The position numbers and the translations under genes are program-made. Below the pieces are notes generated by a model. It worked only from the letters and a program-made list of their open reading frames with translations. It had not been told where the DNA came from and did not search any database. 50,534 bases of DNA. It comes from Microvirga sp. 3-52. GTDB lineage: Bacteria; Pseudomonadota; Alphaproteobacteria; Rhizobiales; Beijerinckiaceae. The DNA lies in contig NZ_JAHAMK010000030.1 in assembly GCF_018383585.1 (NCBI RefSeq), positions 1,305 to 51,838 on the forward strand, written 5' to 3'. This document shows, one piece after another, positions 17,586 to 25,808 of this stretch (the stretch's first letter is position 1; the number at the start of each line of letters is the position of its first letter).

Positions 17586-18275
17586 ATGACTGTTCGCCGC
17601 CGCTTTCTCCTCACCCCGTCGTTTGCCCGCCTGATCCAGCGCGAGAGGGGTGGGCTGCGCCACGTCGAGGGCTTCTTTCCCGAGCAGCGGGATCGCTCCT
17701 CCTGGGTCCACCGCGAAGAGGAGAGGGGTCTGCTGATCCTTAAGACGATCGGCCCTGGTGGCGAGGTCGAGGACCAGACCGAGATCCCGGCGGGCCATGC
17801 CCAGGCGCTGCTCGAGGTCTGCGCCGGCGAGGTCGACTACACTCGGACAGTTCTGCCCATCGGCGAGGGTCATGCTCTGGTCGACGAGATCATCCGCCCC
17901 CGTGCCCTGCACCTCGTCACCGTGGAATTCGCCTCTGAAGTGGAGGCGAGGGGCTTTCGTCCGCTGGAGTGGTTCGGGCCTGAAGTGACGGCGGATCCTC
18001 GCTACACCAACCAAGCCATCGCCCTGAGAGGCCTCGACGAGGCTCCAGAGATCCCGCTGTCTGATGCGGCCCTCAACAGCCTGATCGATACTCTCGAAGG
18101 CCACTTCCCCGCCCAGGCGCGCATGGCCATCACCCAGCCCAAGGCCCAGCAGGTGCCTCTGACCAGGGCCAAGGCGCAGGCCAGCGGTGAACCCGTCAAG
18201 GTCAACTTCGACGAGATCGAGGCGGCCATGATGCGCGAGATGGAGAAGACGCCCCGGAAGGACAAACCGGAGTAA
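17586..18275 (+). CDS. CYTH-domain protein with an altered catalytic entry motif
   Basis: A 229-residue protein starting at 17586 (MTVRRRFLLTPSFARLI). Residues 1-155 follow the CYTH (CyaB/ThTPase) tunnel fold: a polar strand GLLILKTIG, then VEDQTEIPAGHAQALLEV, LVTVEFASEVEA and the hallmark end FGPEVTADPRYTNQAIA. The diagnostic ExExK near the start is replaced by VRRRF, so the triphosphate-metal site is changed and hydrolase or cyclase activity is doubtful. The C-terminal ~60 residues are a basic, family-atypical tail (NFDEIEAAMMREMEKTPRK). A WGR-domain pseudogene follows after 13 bases and was probably in the same operon. Confidence 0.8.
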   Translation: MTVRRRFLLTPSFARLIQRERGGLRHVEGFFPEQRDRSSWVHREEERGLLILKTIGPGGEVEDQTEIPAGHAQALLEVCAGEVDYTRTVLPIGEGHALVDEIIRPRALHLVTVEFASEVEARGFRPLEWFGPEVTADPRYTNQAIALRGLDEAPEIPLSDAALNSLIDTLEGHFPAQARMAITQPKAQQVPLTRAKAQASGEPVKVNFDEIEAAMMREMEKTPRKDKPE

Positions 18276-18288
18276 GAGCGCTCCCAGA

Positions 18289-18543
18289 ATGCCGAACGCC
18301 CGCTCGCCCATCCGGCACCACCTGGTGCTCTATCGGCGTGACCCAGAGCAGGGCAGGGCACGGTTCTTCGGCCTGATGATCGAGCGTGACCTGTTCGGCA
18401 CGATCCGGCTGGTGCGCAACTGAGGCTTCGTTGGCTCCAAAGGCCAGGAGAAGGTTGATATCTTCTCTGATGAGACGAAAGCTGCGCAGACGCTGGAAGG
18501 CTGGGCAGAAACCCAGCGATGGAAGGGCTATACAGACCTCTGA
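18289..18543 (+). pseudogene. WGR-domain protein with an opal stop at the signature Trp
   Basis: From ATG 18289, 44 codons read MPNARSPIRHHLVLYRR, then ARFFGLMIERDLFGTIRLVRN and stop TGA at 18421-18423. The same frame continues as GFVGSKGQEKVDIF, then DETKAAQTLEGWAETQRW and KGYTDL to TGA at 18541. The whole is a normal 84-residue bacterial WGR protein, except that the Trp of W-G-R is TGA and the Arg is Phe. WGR domains bind nucleic acid or occur near DNA-repair proteins. The gene is dead unless TGA is read through. Confidence 0.8.
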
Positions 18544-18649
18544 CTGATCGGGGAAGGATCGCTGCGCTGTTCGAGGCAGCGTGTCAGCTCCTGTCAACGT
18601 GTTCCTCCTGAGGGGAGAGCCAAGCGGAACGGCAACCGAGAATGCGATC

Positions 18650-18880
18650 TCAATAAGGAGCGCTCGAATCTTGAATCTGTGAGCGCTGCCCTTGGATCGT
18701 CAGCACTCCTCCGGCCACAAAGTCCAGCCTGACACGTTCCGCACGCTCAAGCGCGACCGACAGTATCCCGAATTGGAAGCCTGGTTGCTTCCAAGTCATG
18801 AGACGCCCTGCAGACTTCGGAATGTTTTCGTTCGATGGTTTCGGCGCGATTGGCCGCTGGTCGATCTGTCGCTTGCACAT
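18650..18880 (-). CDS. Hypothetical small protein
   Basis: From ATG 18880 (MCKRQIDQRPIAPKP), preceded by AAAGGGGGC, to the stop at 18650. The 76-residue product has a C-terminal pair of hydrophobic strands (PGFQFGILSVAL, VRLDFVAGGVLTIQG) and looks natural. The frame on the other strand competes. Family unknown. Confidence 0.5.
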   Translation of the reverse strand: MCKRQIDQRPIAPKPSNENIPKSAGRLMTWKQPGFQFGILSVALERAERVRLDFVAGGVLTIQGQRSQIQDSSAPY

Positions 18881-19330
18881 GGAAGCCCCCTTTCCCTGTC
18901 ACCCACTTAGCGCACCAACATTGTGCGAAAGTCGCTTTGCCAAAGGGGATGATGGCAGGCCGTGAGGAACTCCGCCGGCGAGTTCGGCAAAGGCCGGGCT
19001 CAAACCACCTTGTTCTGGGCTGCAGGCCTTGCCGGTGACGTAAAGACAACGTTAACCAAGGCATTCTATCATCTGTAGTTGCGCTTAGGCATCAGCATCG
19101 AGCAGCCGGTGATAAGACTACGCCACAGTGAACCCGGCGTAGCGAGCGTTTTGCATCGTTGAATGAGCCCTCTTGCATGGCGAAGGTGGGCATCCGATAT
19201 GCGGAAACCGCACAAAAGATATCGAGTTCTGACCACCGACGCTCCACAAGCGAGCGTAGTGAATGCGATGTCTGCGACACCGATCGTCTCAGATGAAGCA
19301 TGGTCTGTGGCTCAAGGAGACCTTTTCTGA
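18881..19330 (+). other. Upstream region of carD, nothing else recognised
   Basis: 450 bp with no gene I can support. AAGGAGA at about 19314 is the ribosome site for the CarD gene. Frames on either strand have shadow-like composition. Confidence 0.4.
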
Positions 19331-19861
19331 ATGACAACGAAGAACAATGCTCTGAGCTTCCAGGCTGGTGAAACGGTCGTGTATCCCAGCCATGGCCTTG
19401 GGGTGATCACAGGGATCGAGGAGCAAGAGGTGGCCGAGTTCAAACTTGACCGCCTTGTGCTTTCACTCGACTCGGGAAAGGTCACGGTCCGCATTCCCAT
19501 TGCCAAAGCGAAGAGCAGCGGCTTGAGAAAGCTGTCTGAGCCGACCGTCGCCAACCAGGCACTCGAGATCCTAAGCCGAAAGGCTCGATCCAAGCGTGGT
19601 ATGTGGAACCGCCGGGCGGCGGACTATCAGGAGCGCATGGGGAGCGGGCAGTTGACGGCCGTCGCAGAGATTCTGCGGGATCTGAACCGCGGGCCGCAGC
19701 AGGACGAGGCGTCCTACAGCGAACGCCAGATTTTCAAAGGCGCCCTGGATTTCATGACGAATGAAATCGCAGCAGTAAGACACATAACGGAGGCTGAGGC
19801 TCGTAAGCTTATCGAGCAGGGCTTGGCCGATGCTGCCCGTTCCAGCGAAGCGGCGGCATAG
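19331..19861 (+). CDS. CarD/CdnL-family transcriptional regulator
   Basis: A 176-residue protein, start at ATG 19331. The N-terminal RNA-polymerase-interacting domain has the CarD pattern (FQAGETVVYPSHGLGVI, then EVAEFKLDRLVLSLDSGK and VRIPIAKAKSSGLRKL). The C-terminal helical domain includes SKRGMWNRRAADYQERM and AEILRDLNRG. By family knowledge it binds the RNA polymerase beta subunit and stabilises open complexes, classically at rRNA promoters. The length is normal and it stands alone. Whether it is the housekeeping copy or a paralogue cannot be told here. Confidence 0.93.
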   Translation: MTTKNNALSFQAGETVVYPSHGLGVITGIEEQEVAEFKLDRLVLSLDSGKVTVRIPIAKAKSSGLRKLSEPTVANQALEILSRKARSKRGMWNRRAADYQERMGSGQLTAVAEILRDLNRGPQQDEASYSERQIFKGALDFMTNEIAAVRHITEAEARKLIEQGLADAARSSEAAA

Positions 19862-19974
19862 CTGGATTGGCACACAGTCTCCATTTGCGGTTCTCAGAGG
19901 AGAATAGGCTATCAGACCCAGAGCCGGGCAGCAGGTGAGAAGTATCAGGAGGGCAGCGCGAGCATCCATGCTGA

Positions 19975-20277
19975 CTATCCAAGCCGCGCCACGAACTTCA
20001 CACCCCCAGCCTGATTTTTTGCTGATACGTCCTTGCCTTGCGGCGAAAAGTCGGCTGCGAGCGCCTGCTGCAGGATCCTGTCACGGATCACCCGCTTCAT
20101 GTTTCCCGCCTGACGCGCCATGGCATAGAGCCGATCCTGCAAGGCCATCACATCCGCCATGACCGGGAACGGCGGTTCGGGCGGGAGCGGCAGCGCGAGG
20201 CTGTTCTCAAGGTCTTGCAGCAGTGCCGCAATCGCCGAGTTGTCGTCGCGCAGCCGCTGCAGTTCAGCCTCGAGCAT
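19975..20277 (-). CDS. Coiled-coil hypothetical protein
   Basis: A 100-residue protein starting MLEAELQRLRDDNSAI, with AGGAG nine bases upstream. The first ~25 residues are a coiled coil. The centre is Pro-rich (LALPLPPEPPFPV), and a second helix follows (MALQDRLYAMARQAGN, MKRVIRDRILQQAL). No family is recognised. It lies next to a c-type cytochrome on the same strand. Confidence 0.55.
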   Translation of the reverse strand: MLEAELQRLRDDNSAIAALLQDLENSLALPLPPEPPFPVMADVMALQDRLYAMARQAGNMKRVIRDRILQQALAADFSPQGKDVSAKNQAGGVKFVARLG

Positions 20278-20344
20278 GTCTGATGTCTCCTGAGCCTATC
20301 CAGAGCTGCCGGCTTCTGGATTCTGGGTGCTCTGCTGCGAGTGG

Positions 20345-20836
20345 CTACTGGGGCATGACCACCGTCAGGTAAGGGGCTGTGGGCTTCTCGTTTATCCCAA
20401 CCGGACCGGGCACCTGGTTCCTGACCGGCTTCAGGCTCTTGAGATAGCCGGCCAGAGCTTTGGCGTCGGCATCCGTGAGCTTGCCGTAGGAGTGGTACGG
20501 CATGATCGGCACGAGCTGCCGACCGTCCGGTCTGACGCCGGTCCGCACTGCCTTGATGATGTCGGCCTCGCCCCACTTACCGAGCCCCGTCTCGGGATCA
20601 GGGGTGAGGTTGGGCGGGTAGAAGATGCCAAGGCCGGGGATCTGGAAGCCGACCTCCGATCCGGCCAGAGGACGCTGCATGTCAGGCTTGCCGAGGAAAG
20701 TGCCGGGGGTATGACAGCCGGTGCAATCCATGATGGTCACCAGGTACTCCCCGCGTTGGGCTTGGCTCTGCGCGAAGGCTGACGGGACTGACAGGAGGCT
20801 GCAGGCTGCCAAAGCGGTCCAGATAATTGGTCTCAT
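20345..20836 (-). CDS. Periplasmic c-type cytochrome
   Basis: A 163-residue protein. The start at 20836 (MRPIIWTALAACSLL) gives a signal peptide cleaved near AFAQ; a longer frame to 20962 adds non-conserved residues. The heme motif is CTGCH at residues 38-42 and the likely axial Met is in PIMPYHSYG. The remaining pattern (NLTPDPETGLGKWGE, DADAKALAGYLKSLK) is that of a class I cytochrome like those of dehydrogenase-linked or thiosulfate/alcohol systems. The redox partner is not in the window. Confidence 0.9.
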   Translation of the reverse strand: MRPIIWTALAACSLLSVPSAFAQSQAQRGEYLVTIMDCTGCHTPGTFLGKPDMQRPLAGSEVGFQIPGLGIFYPPNLTPDPETGLGKWGEADIIKAVRTGVRPDGRQLVPIMPYHSYGKLTDADAKALAGYLKSLKPVRNQVPGPVGINEKPTAPYLTVVMPQ

Positions 20837-20980
20837 GGAGCTTCTCTGACTGAGGTTGAACCCAGCCAAAGTGCCAGATGCCACATGGGAGTGAAGTGCG
20901 CAGAAGGCGTAGACGGACCGCCTGTGGCTGAACCTTGCCACGCACAACCGGCCCCAAAGCACTCAGAGCCCGGTTTTGGA

Positions 20981-21403
20981 TTACGCCCTTTCCGTCCGAG
21001 AGCTGGAAGAGGACACGCTTGGATGTGAACTGTCCTCCTGGACGAAATAGGTATTGATCAGCGCTTTAACTCTTCTGCCGAGCGCATGATCCTCTTCAAG
21101 GCTCCCTGTCTCGAGGATTTCGAGCCTGACTTCAAAACCCGGGTCGCAAATGAAAAGCCCCGGTTCCTGCTCGTTGCCGTCTCCCGGGCTGTCCAGGAAC
21201 CAGCCCTCGTCCGGATTCGGGTCTTCTACATCGAGACCCGCATTCAGGCTCGCAACAAGGTACCGGGCGAGACGATCGTTGATCCGCGTGCCGTTATCAT
21301 CGCCAAAGAGGAGCCGGGGCTCGCCTTGCGGATCCCGGACGACGTGCCGCCGGCTGTTACCAGGGCGGGCGAGGAACAGAGTCCAGTGTGACGACGGGTT
21401 CAC
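20981..21403 (-). CDS. Hypothetical protein
   Basis: A 140-residue soluble protein from GTG 21403, with GAGGAGAAGG upstream. It has a Trp/Phe-rich N-terminal part (HWTLFLARPGN, RDPQGEPRLLFGDD), an acidic centre (LDVEDPNPDEGWFLDSPG) and a Ser-rich tail (SVSSSSSRTE). The tail looks non-conserved. No family is recognised. Confidence 0.5.
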   Translation of the reverse strand: MNPSSHWTLFLARPGNSRRHVVRDPQGEPRLLFGDDNGTRINDRLARYLVASLNAGLDVEDPNPDEGWFLDSPGDGNEQEPGLFICDPGFEVRLEILETGSLEEDHALGRRVKALINTYFVQEDSSHPSVSSSSSRTERA

Positions 21404-21736
21404 GGCCTTCTCCTCTCGTCATCGGATGGCTGGGGAACTCCGGGATCATCTCCCAGCTGTGCCGGGACAGTGATGGCGCATGACTGCGCTCCTGCGCCCC
21501 CGGACCTGCTTAGGTCTCCAGTCACAGAGTCAAGAACGAGTTCTCGGCCTATGCGAGCAACGGCTGGTGACAATTCTCCTGCTTGTCCCCGTTCTCCACG
21601 GGATTCACAGGCCTTGGCATCTCTTCCGGGCTCCGATGATCCGAAAGAGCAGGCTTGCCCCACGGCGACCTCTGCTCTTTTCCAGAACGCGCGGGCTCCA
21701 GCAGCCTCTGGTCGATCCCAGACAGGTTAGCCAGCG
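21404..21736 (-). other. Intergenic, nothing recognised
   Basis: About 330 bp. A minus-strand frame (21400-21663) and plus-strand frames exist, but none has a ribosome site or protein-like pattern I trust. Confidence 0.35.
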
Positions 21737-22375
21737 CTAGTCCGGGCTGATCTCCGTCGTCTGGGGCGGCGTGATCTCAATGCCGATCGGACGTTCTCTA
21801 TCGGAGATGATCCGCATGCGGTGTCCCAGAGGTAAGGTCACCTCTCGGGTTGTCACGGTCTGCGGAGTAGGCGCGCTGTAGAGAACGAACGCCTCTCGCT
21901 TGGCTTCCAGCTCCTGCTGCCAGAAGACATAGAACTCGCGGCCGACGAGGACCTTCTTGCTGGCCAACAACGGCCTCATCCGGGAGCTGAGCGGCGCATC
22001 GTCGACCCGGAAACCCATCGCTTTGAGCTGGATGAGCAGAAAGGCGGCATTGCGCATGGCAACAGCGCCGTGTGACCGCGTTGGCATCGATCGGGTGGAG
22101 TTGGCCCAGACCTGCACCTCCTCAAAGTCGAAGACCTGTGCCAACGAATCGATGGAGAAGCCGGAAAGCCGCGGATCCATGGCGGCAACCAGCTCCTGTA
22201 AGGAGGTCGAATAGATCCACCCCCGTGTCAGGCTTTCCTCAATCAGGTCCGTGAAGGTTTCGGTGAGGGTGAACTCCTGACGTGACAGTGGTTTTTGAGC
22301 TTGCTCGATCAGCCGCTTGAAAGGGTCCAGCTCTCTGTTCAGGGTTATAGGTATATCTTCATTTATCTTAAGCAT
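21737..22375 (-). CDS. Hypothetical protein
   Basis: A 212-residue protein with start at 22375 (MLKINEDIPITLNREL), preceded by GGGAAAT; a longer frame to 22453 adds a Ser/Arg-rich stretch. It has helical segments (RLIEQAQKPLSRQEF, LIEESLTRGWIYSTSL) and a hydrophobic core (FLLIQLKAMGFRVDDAP), ending in beta-rich RMRIISDRERPIGIEI. No signal is seen and the family is unknown. It is divergent from the lytic transglycosylase gene across 228 bp. Confidence 0.55.
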   Translation of the reverse strand: MLKINEDIPITLNRELDPFKRLIEQAQKPLSRQEFTLTETFTDLIEESLTRGWIYSTSLQELVAAMDPRLSGFSIDSLAQVFDFEEVQVWANSTRSMPTRSHGAVAMRNAAFLLIQLKAMGFRVDDAPLSSRMRPLLASKKVLVGREFYVFWQQELEAKREAFVLYSAPTPQTVTTREVTLPLGHRMRIISDRERPIGIEITPPQTTEISPD

Positions 22376-22603
22376 ATTTCCCAGCCGCTTTGATGATACG
22401 TCTTGCCCCACACAGCCTTCATTTGGCTGTCTTGTTAAGCTTCGGGCAGACATCCAGTATTGTTACTGCTGAATCGTGAAAGCTGTCTGAACCGCTGCTG
22501 ATCGGCAGCCTCCGTTATGTTTCGGAAACAGCCGCCGATAAACGATCCATCAACACATTTGCGAAAGGCTGAGTAGAGCGCCGCCCTCAAGGGATCATGG
22601 CCT

Positions 22604-23491
22604 ATGTTCAGCGTACGTCTTGTTGCCTGCGCGACAATGTTCCTCGTGCTGTTTCCAAGTTCAGGGTCAGCCGAGCCTGACTTCAACGCACTCGAAATCG
22701 ATGTGGATTGGCAGCTTGCATCGCTTCCCCAGCCGCCTGATCTTGAGCCGCTCACAACATCCGCCATTCTGGACATTGCCTCTCCTTCCCGTGCTCTCAA
22801 AGAACGATCCACGTACCTGCCAGTCATTGCCGATGAGGCTGCAGCCAACGGGGTGCCGCCAGCCCTTGTCGATGCGGTAGTGCGGATCGAGAGCCGGTAC
22901 GATCCAACCGCGGTTGGCAGCATCGGCGAGATCGGGCTTATGCAGGTGAGACCCAAGACCGCCGCGCTGCTGGGGTTCCAAGGAACGTCTGCCGAATTGG
23001 CGGAGCCGAGGACCAATCTTCGCTATGGCGTGGGATATCTGGCCAAAGCCTGGCGGCTGGCCGACGGTGACCTGTGTCGCGCGCTGATGAAGTACCGCGC
23101 CGGACACGGCTCGGACAAGATGAGCGCCCTCAGCATCGAGTACTGCAGAAGGGCTCGCCAGCATCTTGCTGCTGTCGGAACTGAGATTGGAGCCCTACCT
23201 GGGGCGCTTGCACAGCCGAGGATCCGCACGAGCGGCAAAGACATTCGGCGCGGGCACCCGATAAAGCGTACGATCAGCGCACCCAAAGCTTCTCGTCCCC
23301 AGGTCAGAGAGTGGGTCCGCCTCAGTCGGATCCACGAGGCCGCAAGCGCCAACAGAGCTTGGAGCAAGAAACATCGATTTAGCGAACTGGCGCGCCAGAA
23401 AGCTCGCCTCGCTCGGCTTGAACACCGGACATCATCTCGAACAATCCATTGGAAACTGGCAGTGCCGAAGCGTTGGGTTGCTTCGCGTTAG
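22604..23491 (+). CDS. Lytic murein transglycosylase (SLT family)
   Basis: A 295-residue protein with a signal peptide (LVACATMFLVLFPSSGSAE) and an SLT domain at about residues 70-175. The catalytic Glu is in VVRIESRYDPTA. The GEIGLMQVRPKTA and YGVGYLAKAWRLADGD motifs are present. The C-terminal ~120 residues are very basic (RRGHPIKRTISAPKAS, KARLARLEHRTSS), which could bind peptidoglycan or DNA. It cleaves peptidoglycan glycan strands in the periplasm; small standalone versions often assist envelope machines or act as housekeeping enzymes. No secretion genes are nearby. Confidence 0.88.
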   Translation: MFSVRLVACATMFLVLFPSSGSAEPDFNALEIDVDWQLASLPQPPDLEPLTTSAILDIASPSRALKERSTYLPVIADEAAANGVPPALVDAVVRIESRYDPTAVGSIGEIGLMQVRPKTAALLGFQGTSAELAEPRTNLRYGVGYLAKAWRLADGDLCRALMKYRAGHGSDKMSALSIEYCRRARQHLAAVGTEIGALPGALAQPRIRTSGKDIRRGHPIKRTISAPKASRPQVREWVRLSRIHEAASANRAWSKKHRFSELARQKARLARLEHRTSSRTIHWKLAVPKRWVASR

Positions 23492-23882
23492 TCCTATCAG
23501 GGCAGAGCTGCGGAGACCTTGCGAGCAATTGCGCGCATGGATTTGGCCTGCAAGGCGTGCCCGGCCTCAACATGTCGTTGCGCTCGCCAGCCTCTGAGGA
23601 CGCATCTTCCGGCGTCTGTGCCCTTTTCGGTACAGCCACAATCGTGTTCATCGGGCATTGTGATCCGGTCCATGATGGAGCGGCTGGGGGTCGGCCCTCC
23701 CTGGAACTCAAGCGCCTCTGCCATGCGCGGGGCGCTTCTCTTTGCCAGGAGCGGGTCAACAGTCGGCACACTCCTCGTCCAGAGGCCGCCTTCACTCGCA
23801 TGGCACACGATGGATTGCGTCAGGTCCAGCTGCCTCGAAGCAGCGGTCGTGTGAATCCTTTTAGGGGTTAAGAGGATTGAGC
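23492..23882 (+). other. Intergenic, possible minus-strand micro-ORF
   Basis: About 390 bp. A minus-strand frame from an ATG at 23658 to 23497 (MPDEHDCGCTEKG, then RGWRAQRHVEAGHALQ) has a Cys-rich start, but no ribosome site. I leave it unannotated. AGAGGA at 23871-23876 serves the next gene. Confidence 0.3.
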
Positions 23883-24137
23883 ATGCCTTACACACTCTCT
23901 CGGCTGGCTCCCGGCAGTTATGACGTCCTGCTCGATGGGGTGATCATCGCCAGTCTGGTGCGGAGCGGCACAACGAGCAATGCCACCTGGACAGCGGAGC
24001 TCCTGGTGGATGTGCATCCCAGGCGAAGGCCCGCGCCCTTCACCGAGACAGAACACACGTTCGGCAGCGTGGAGGACGCCCAGAACTGGCTTGGTGGAGC
24101 TGTGATCCAGGACACCAGTGGTGACAGCAGGACGTAA
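23883..24137 (+). CDS. Conserved small hypothetical protein, paralogue of 12699-12962
   Basis: An 84-residue protein starting at ATG 23883 (MPYTLSRLAPGSYDVLL), with AGAGGA six bases upstream. It shares the LAPG-x-YD start, TWTAELL core, RPAPFTETEH and WLGG end with the paralogue at 12699. It is followed after 13 bases by another small gene, so it is probably part of a two-gene unit. The function is unknown to me. Confidence 0.75.
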   Translation: MPYTLSRLAPGSYDVLLDGVIIASLVRSGTTSNATWTAELLVDVHPRRRPAPFTETEHTFGSVEDAQNWLGGAVIQDTSGDSRT

Positions 24138-24150
24138 GGAGCCTTAGGAC

Positions 24151-24561
24151 ATGCCAAATCAGACCCATTCGGCCAGACACGAGCAAGGGGGCAGGGGTGA
24201 AGCCCTTGAGGCATACCTCCTTGAACACACTCCCGGCTTACGGGAACACGACGCGGCCCAGCACAGAGCCTTCCTCCAGATTGAGGAGGATGCGTATAGG
24301 CGCCATTCCGATCCGACGCCAGACGATATCGCTGCGGCGGAAGCCGCGGAGGCTGCCCTCCCGTCCAGGAAGAGGACGGAGGCTCAACTGCGTCGCAGCT
24401 TCGTGCCCCTGGCGATTCACCTTCCCAGCGAGGTCAAGCGCAGTCGCAAACGCTTCGTGCAGCGGCATCAGCGGGCATGGAACCGAGCCAACCCGACAGC
24501 GCTGACATGGGAGCTCGAGCGAACGCTCACGGCAGACTTCATGAAGGCTGATGGGCGCTGA
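24151..24561 (+). CDS. Hypothetical charged protein
   Basis: A 136-residue soluble protein, start ATG 24151 with AAGGAG upstream. It is rich in Glu, Arg and Ala (ALEAYLLEHTPGLREHD, AAAEAAEAALPSRKRTE, KRSRKRFVQRHQRAW). No signal or motif is seen. It probably forms a two-gene unit with the preceding small gene. Confidence 0.6.
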   Translation: MPNQTHSARHEQGGRGEALEAYLLEHTPGLREHDAAQHRAFLQIEEDAYRRHSDPTPDDIAAAEAAEAALPSRKRTEAQLRRSFVPLAIHLPSEVKRSRKRFVQRHQRAWNRANPTALTWELERTLTADFMKADGR

Positions 24562-24711
24562 GTGCCAACCAGGACGGCAATGAGGCGTCGCGGATCCGAC
24601 GGATCCAAGTACTCCGCAAGGGTGATATCGGGACCCATCGGCTTGGTGTAAGGCGGGCCACAGACGCGGCGCACCAAAACTGACAAGAGCGCCAGCTTCC
24701 AGGGAATCCCC

Positions 24712-24993
24712 ATGATGTCCGTTCCGCTGCTGGCGTCTGCCAGATCGTCTGCCCGTGATTGCACCTACAACCTGTTCCGCAACAGGCAGCGGCCCGAACT
24801 TCTCTGTGCCGTGCCGGAGGACCGTCCGGTTCCCGGGTTTGTTGATCCGGACGAGTGGAGGTTTGAGCGGGCGCTGCGGCCGTCGGATACGAGCCCTCCA
24901 GGCTTTGAGGAAAGGGCTGCCCAGGTCGGCGTGCGGTTTAACGGGTTCTACCTGTTCCAGATCACCGACTCGCGTGAGGAGATGGCGGCTTAG
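24712..24993 (+). CDS. Conserved small hypothetical protein
   Basis: A 93-residue protein with a conserved-looking core: CTYNLFRNRQRPELLCAV, then PGFVDPDEWRFERAL and VGVRFNGFYLFQI. There is no signal peptide. I recognise the pattern as one common in small proteins of this order but cannot name a function. The start is uncertain (MMSVP at 24712 or 24715). A hairpin (GCCCAAGC at 24993-25000 with GCTTGGGC at 25025-25032) lies on the stop and may terminate the gene. Confidence 0.6.
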   Translation: MMSVPLLASARSSARDCTYNLFRNRQRPELLCAVPEDRPVPGFVDPDEWRFERALRPSDTSPPGFEERAAQVGVRFNGFYLFQITDSREEMAA

Positions 24994-25232
24994 CCCAAGC
25001 ACCTCCATCTGCGAGAGGAAAAGAGCTTGGGCGGCGAGGGAAGGCGGGCATGTGCAGATTGTTCGCCCAGAGAGCAGCATGGACCTGCGCAACCATCTCA
25101 CAAGGGAGTTCTGACAGAGTCAACGGTACACTCTCCAATCCTGGCTGGCGGAACGTCTGCCCTGAGGTGGTCCACGGGTTGAGCCGCCGCTTCAAGACCG
25201 ACCGATGGTAGTTTGCATCAGAAAGGCTTTGC

Positions 25233-25787
25233 ATGGCCATGCCGCTATCCTCGGCGTTCTTCGCCCGGAATGCCGTCACTGTTGCGCAAGATCTTGTCGG
25301 AGCCACTTTGCTCGTCGACGGCATCGGCGGCGTGATTGTTGAAACGGAGGCCTACACCGGGGACGATCCAGCCTCCCACAGCTTTGGCGGCCCAACCCCC
25401 CGCAACGCGGCCATGTTCGGTCCTGCCGGGCAGGCCTACGTGTACCGATCCTACGGGATCCACTGGTGCCTGAACTTCGTATGCCGGCCAGGAAGCGCTG
25501 TCCTGATCAGAGCATTGGAGCCAACCGTCGGGATCGCGATCATGATGGCACGGAGGGGCCTCGACGATCCACGTCGTCTCTGCTCAGGGCCTGGCCGTCT
25601 GTGCCAAGCTCTGGGTGTGACAAGCACTCATAACGCGCTGCCGTTGGACCAAACACCCTTCCAGGTCTTCGATCGAGAGGGCCCGGTCGAGATTACGTCA
25701 GGGCTGCGCATCGGGATCACCCGGGCCGCTGACAGGCCCTGGCGCTTTGCGCTTGCGGGATCGCGCTTCCTCAGCAGGAAGATCTGA
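25233..25787 (+). CDS. 3-methyladenine DNA glycosylase (AAG/MPG family)
   Basis: A 184-residue enzyme of the AAG/MPG family. It would excise alkylated and deaminated purines in base-excision repair. Conserved elements are [10 protein letters not shown], the catalytic Glu region [15 protein letters not shown], the Tyr/His region [33 protein letters not shown] and the substrate loop [12 protein letters not shown]. The length fits the bacterial family. It stands alone; the start is the first ATG of MAMPLSS and the second is equally possible. Confidence 0.94.
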   Translation: MAMPLSSAFFARNAVTVAQDLVGATLLVDGIGGVIVETEAYTGDDPASHSFGGPTPRNAAMFGPAGQAYVYRSYGIHWCLNFVCRPGSAVLIRALEPTVGIAIMMARRGLDDPRRLCSGPGRLCQALGVTSTHNALPLDQTPFQVFDREGPVEITSGLRIGITRAADRPWRFALAGSRFLSRKI

Positions 25788-25808
25788 GAGCAATCTGAGA
25801 ACAGATCG

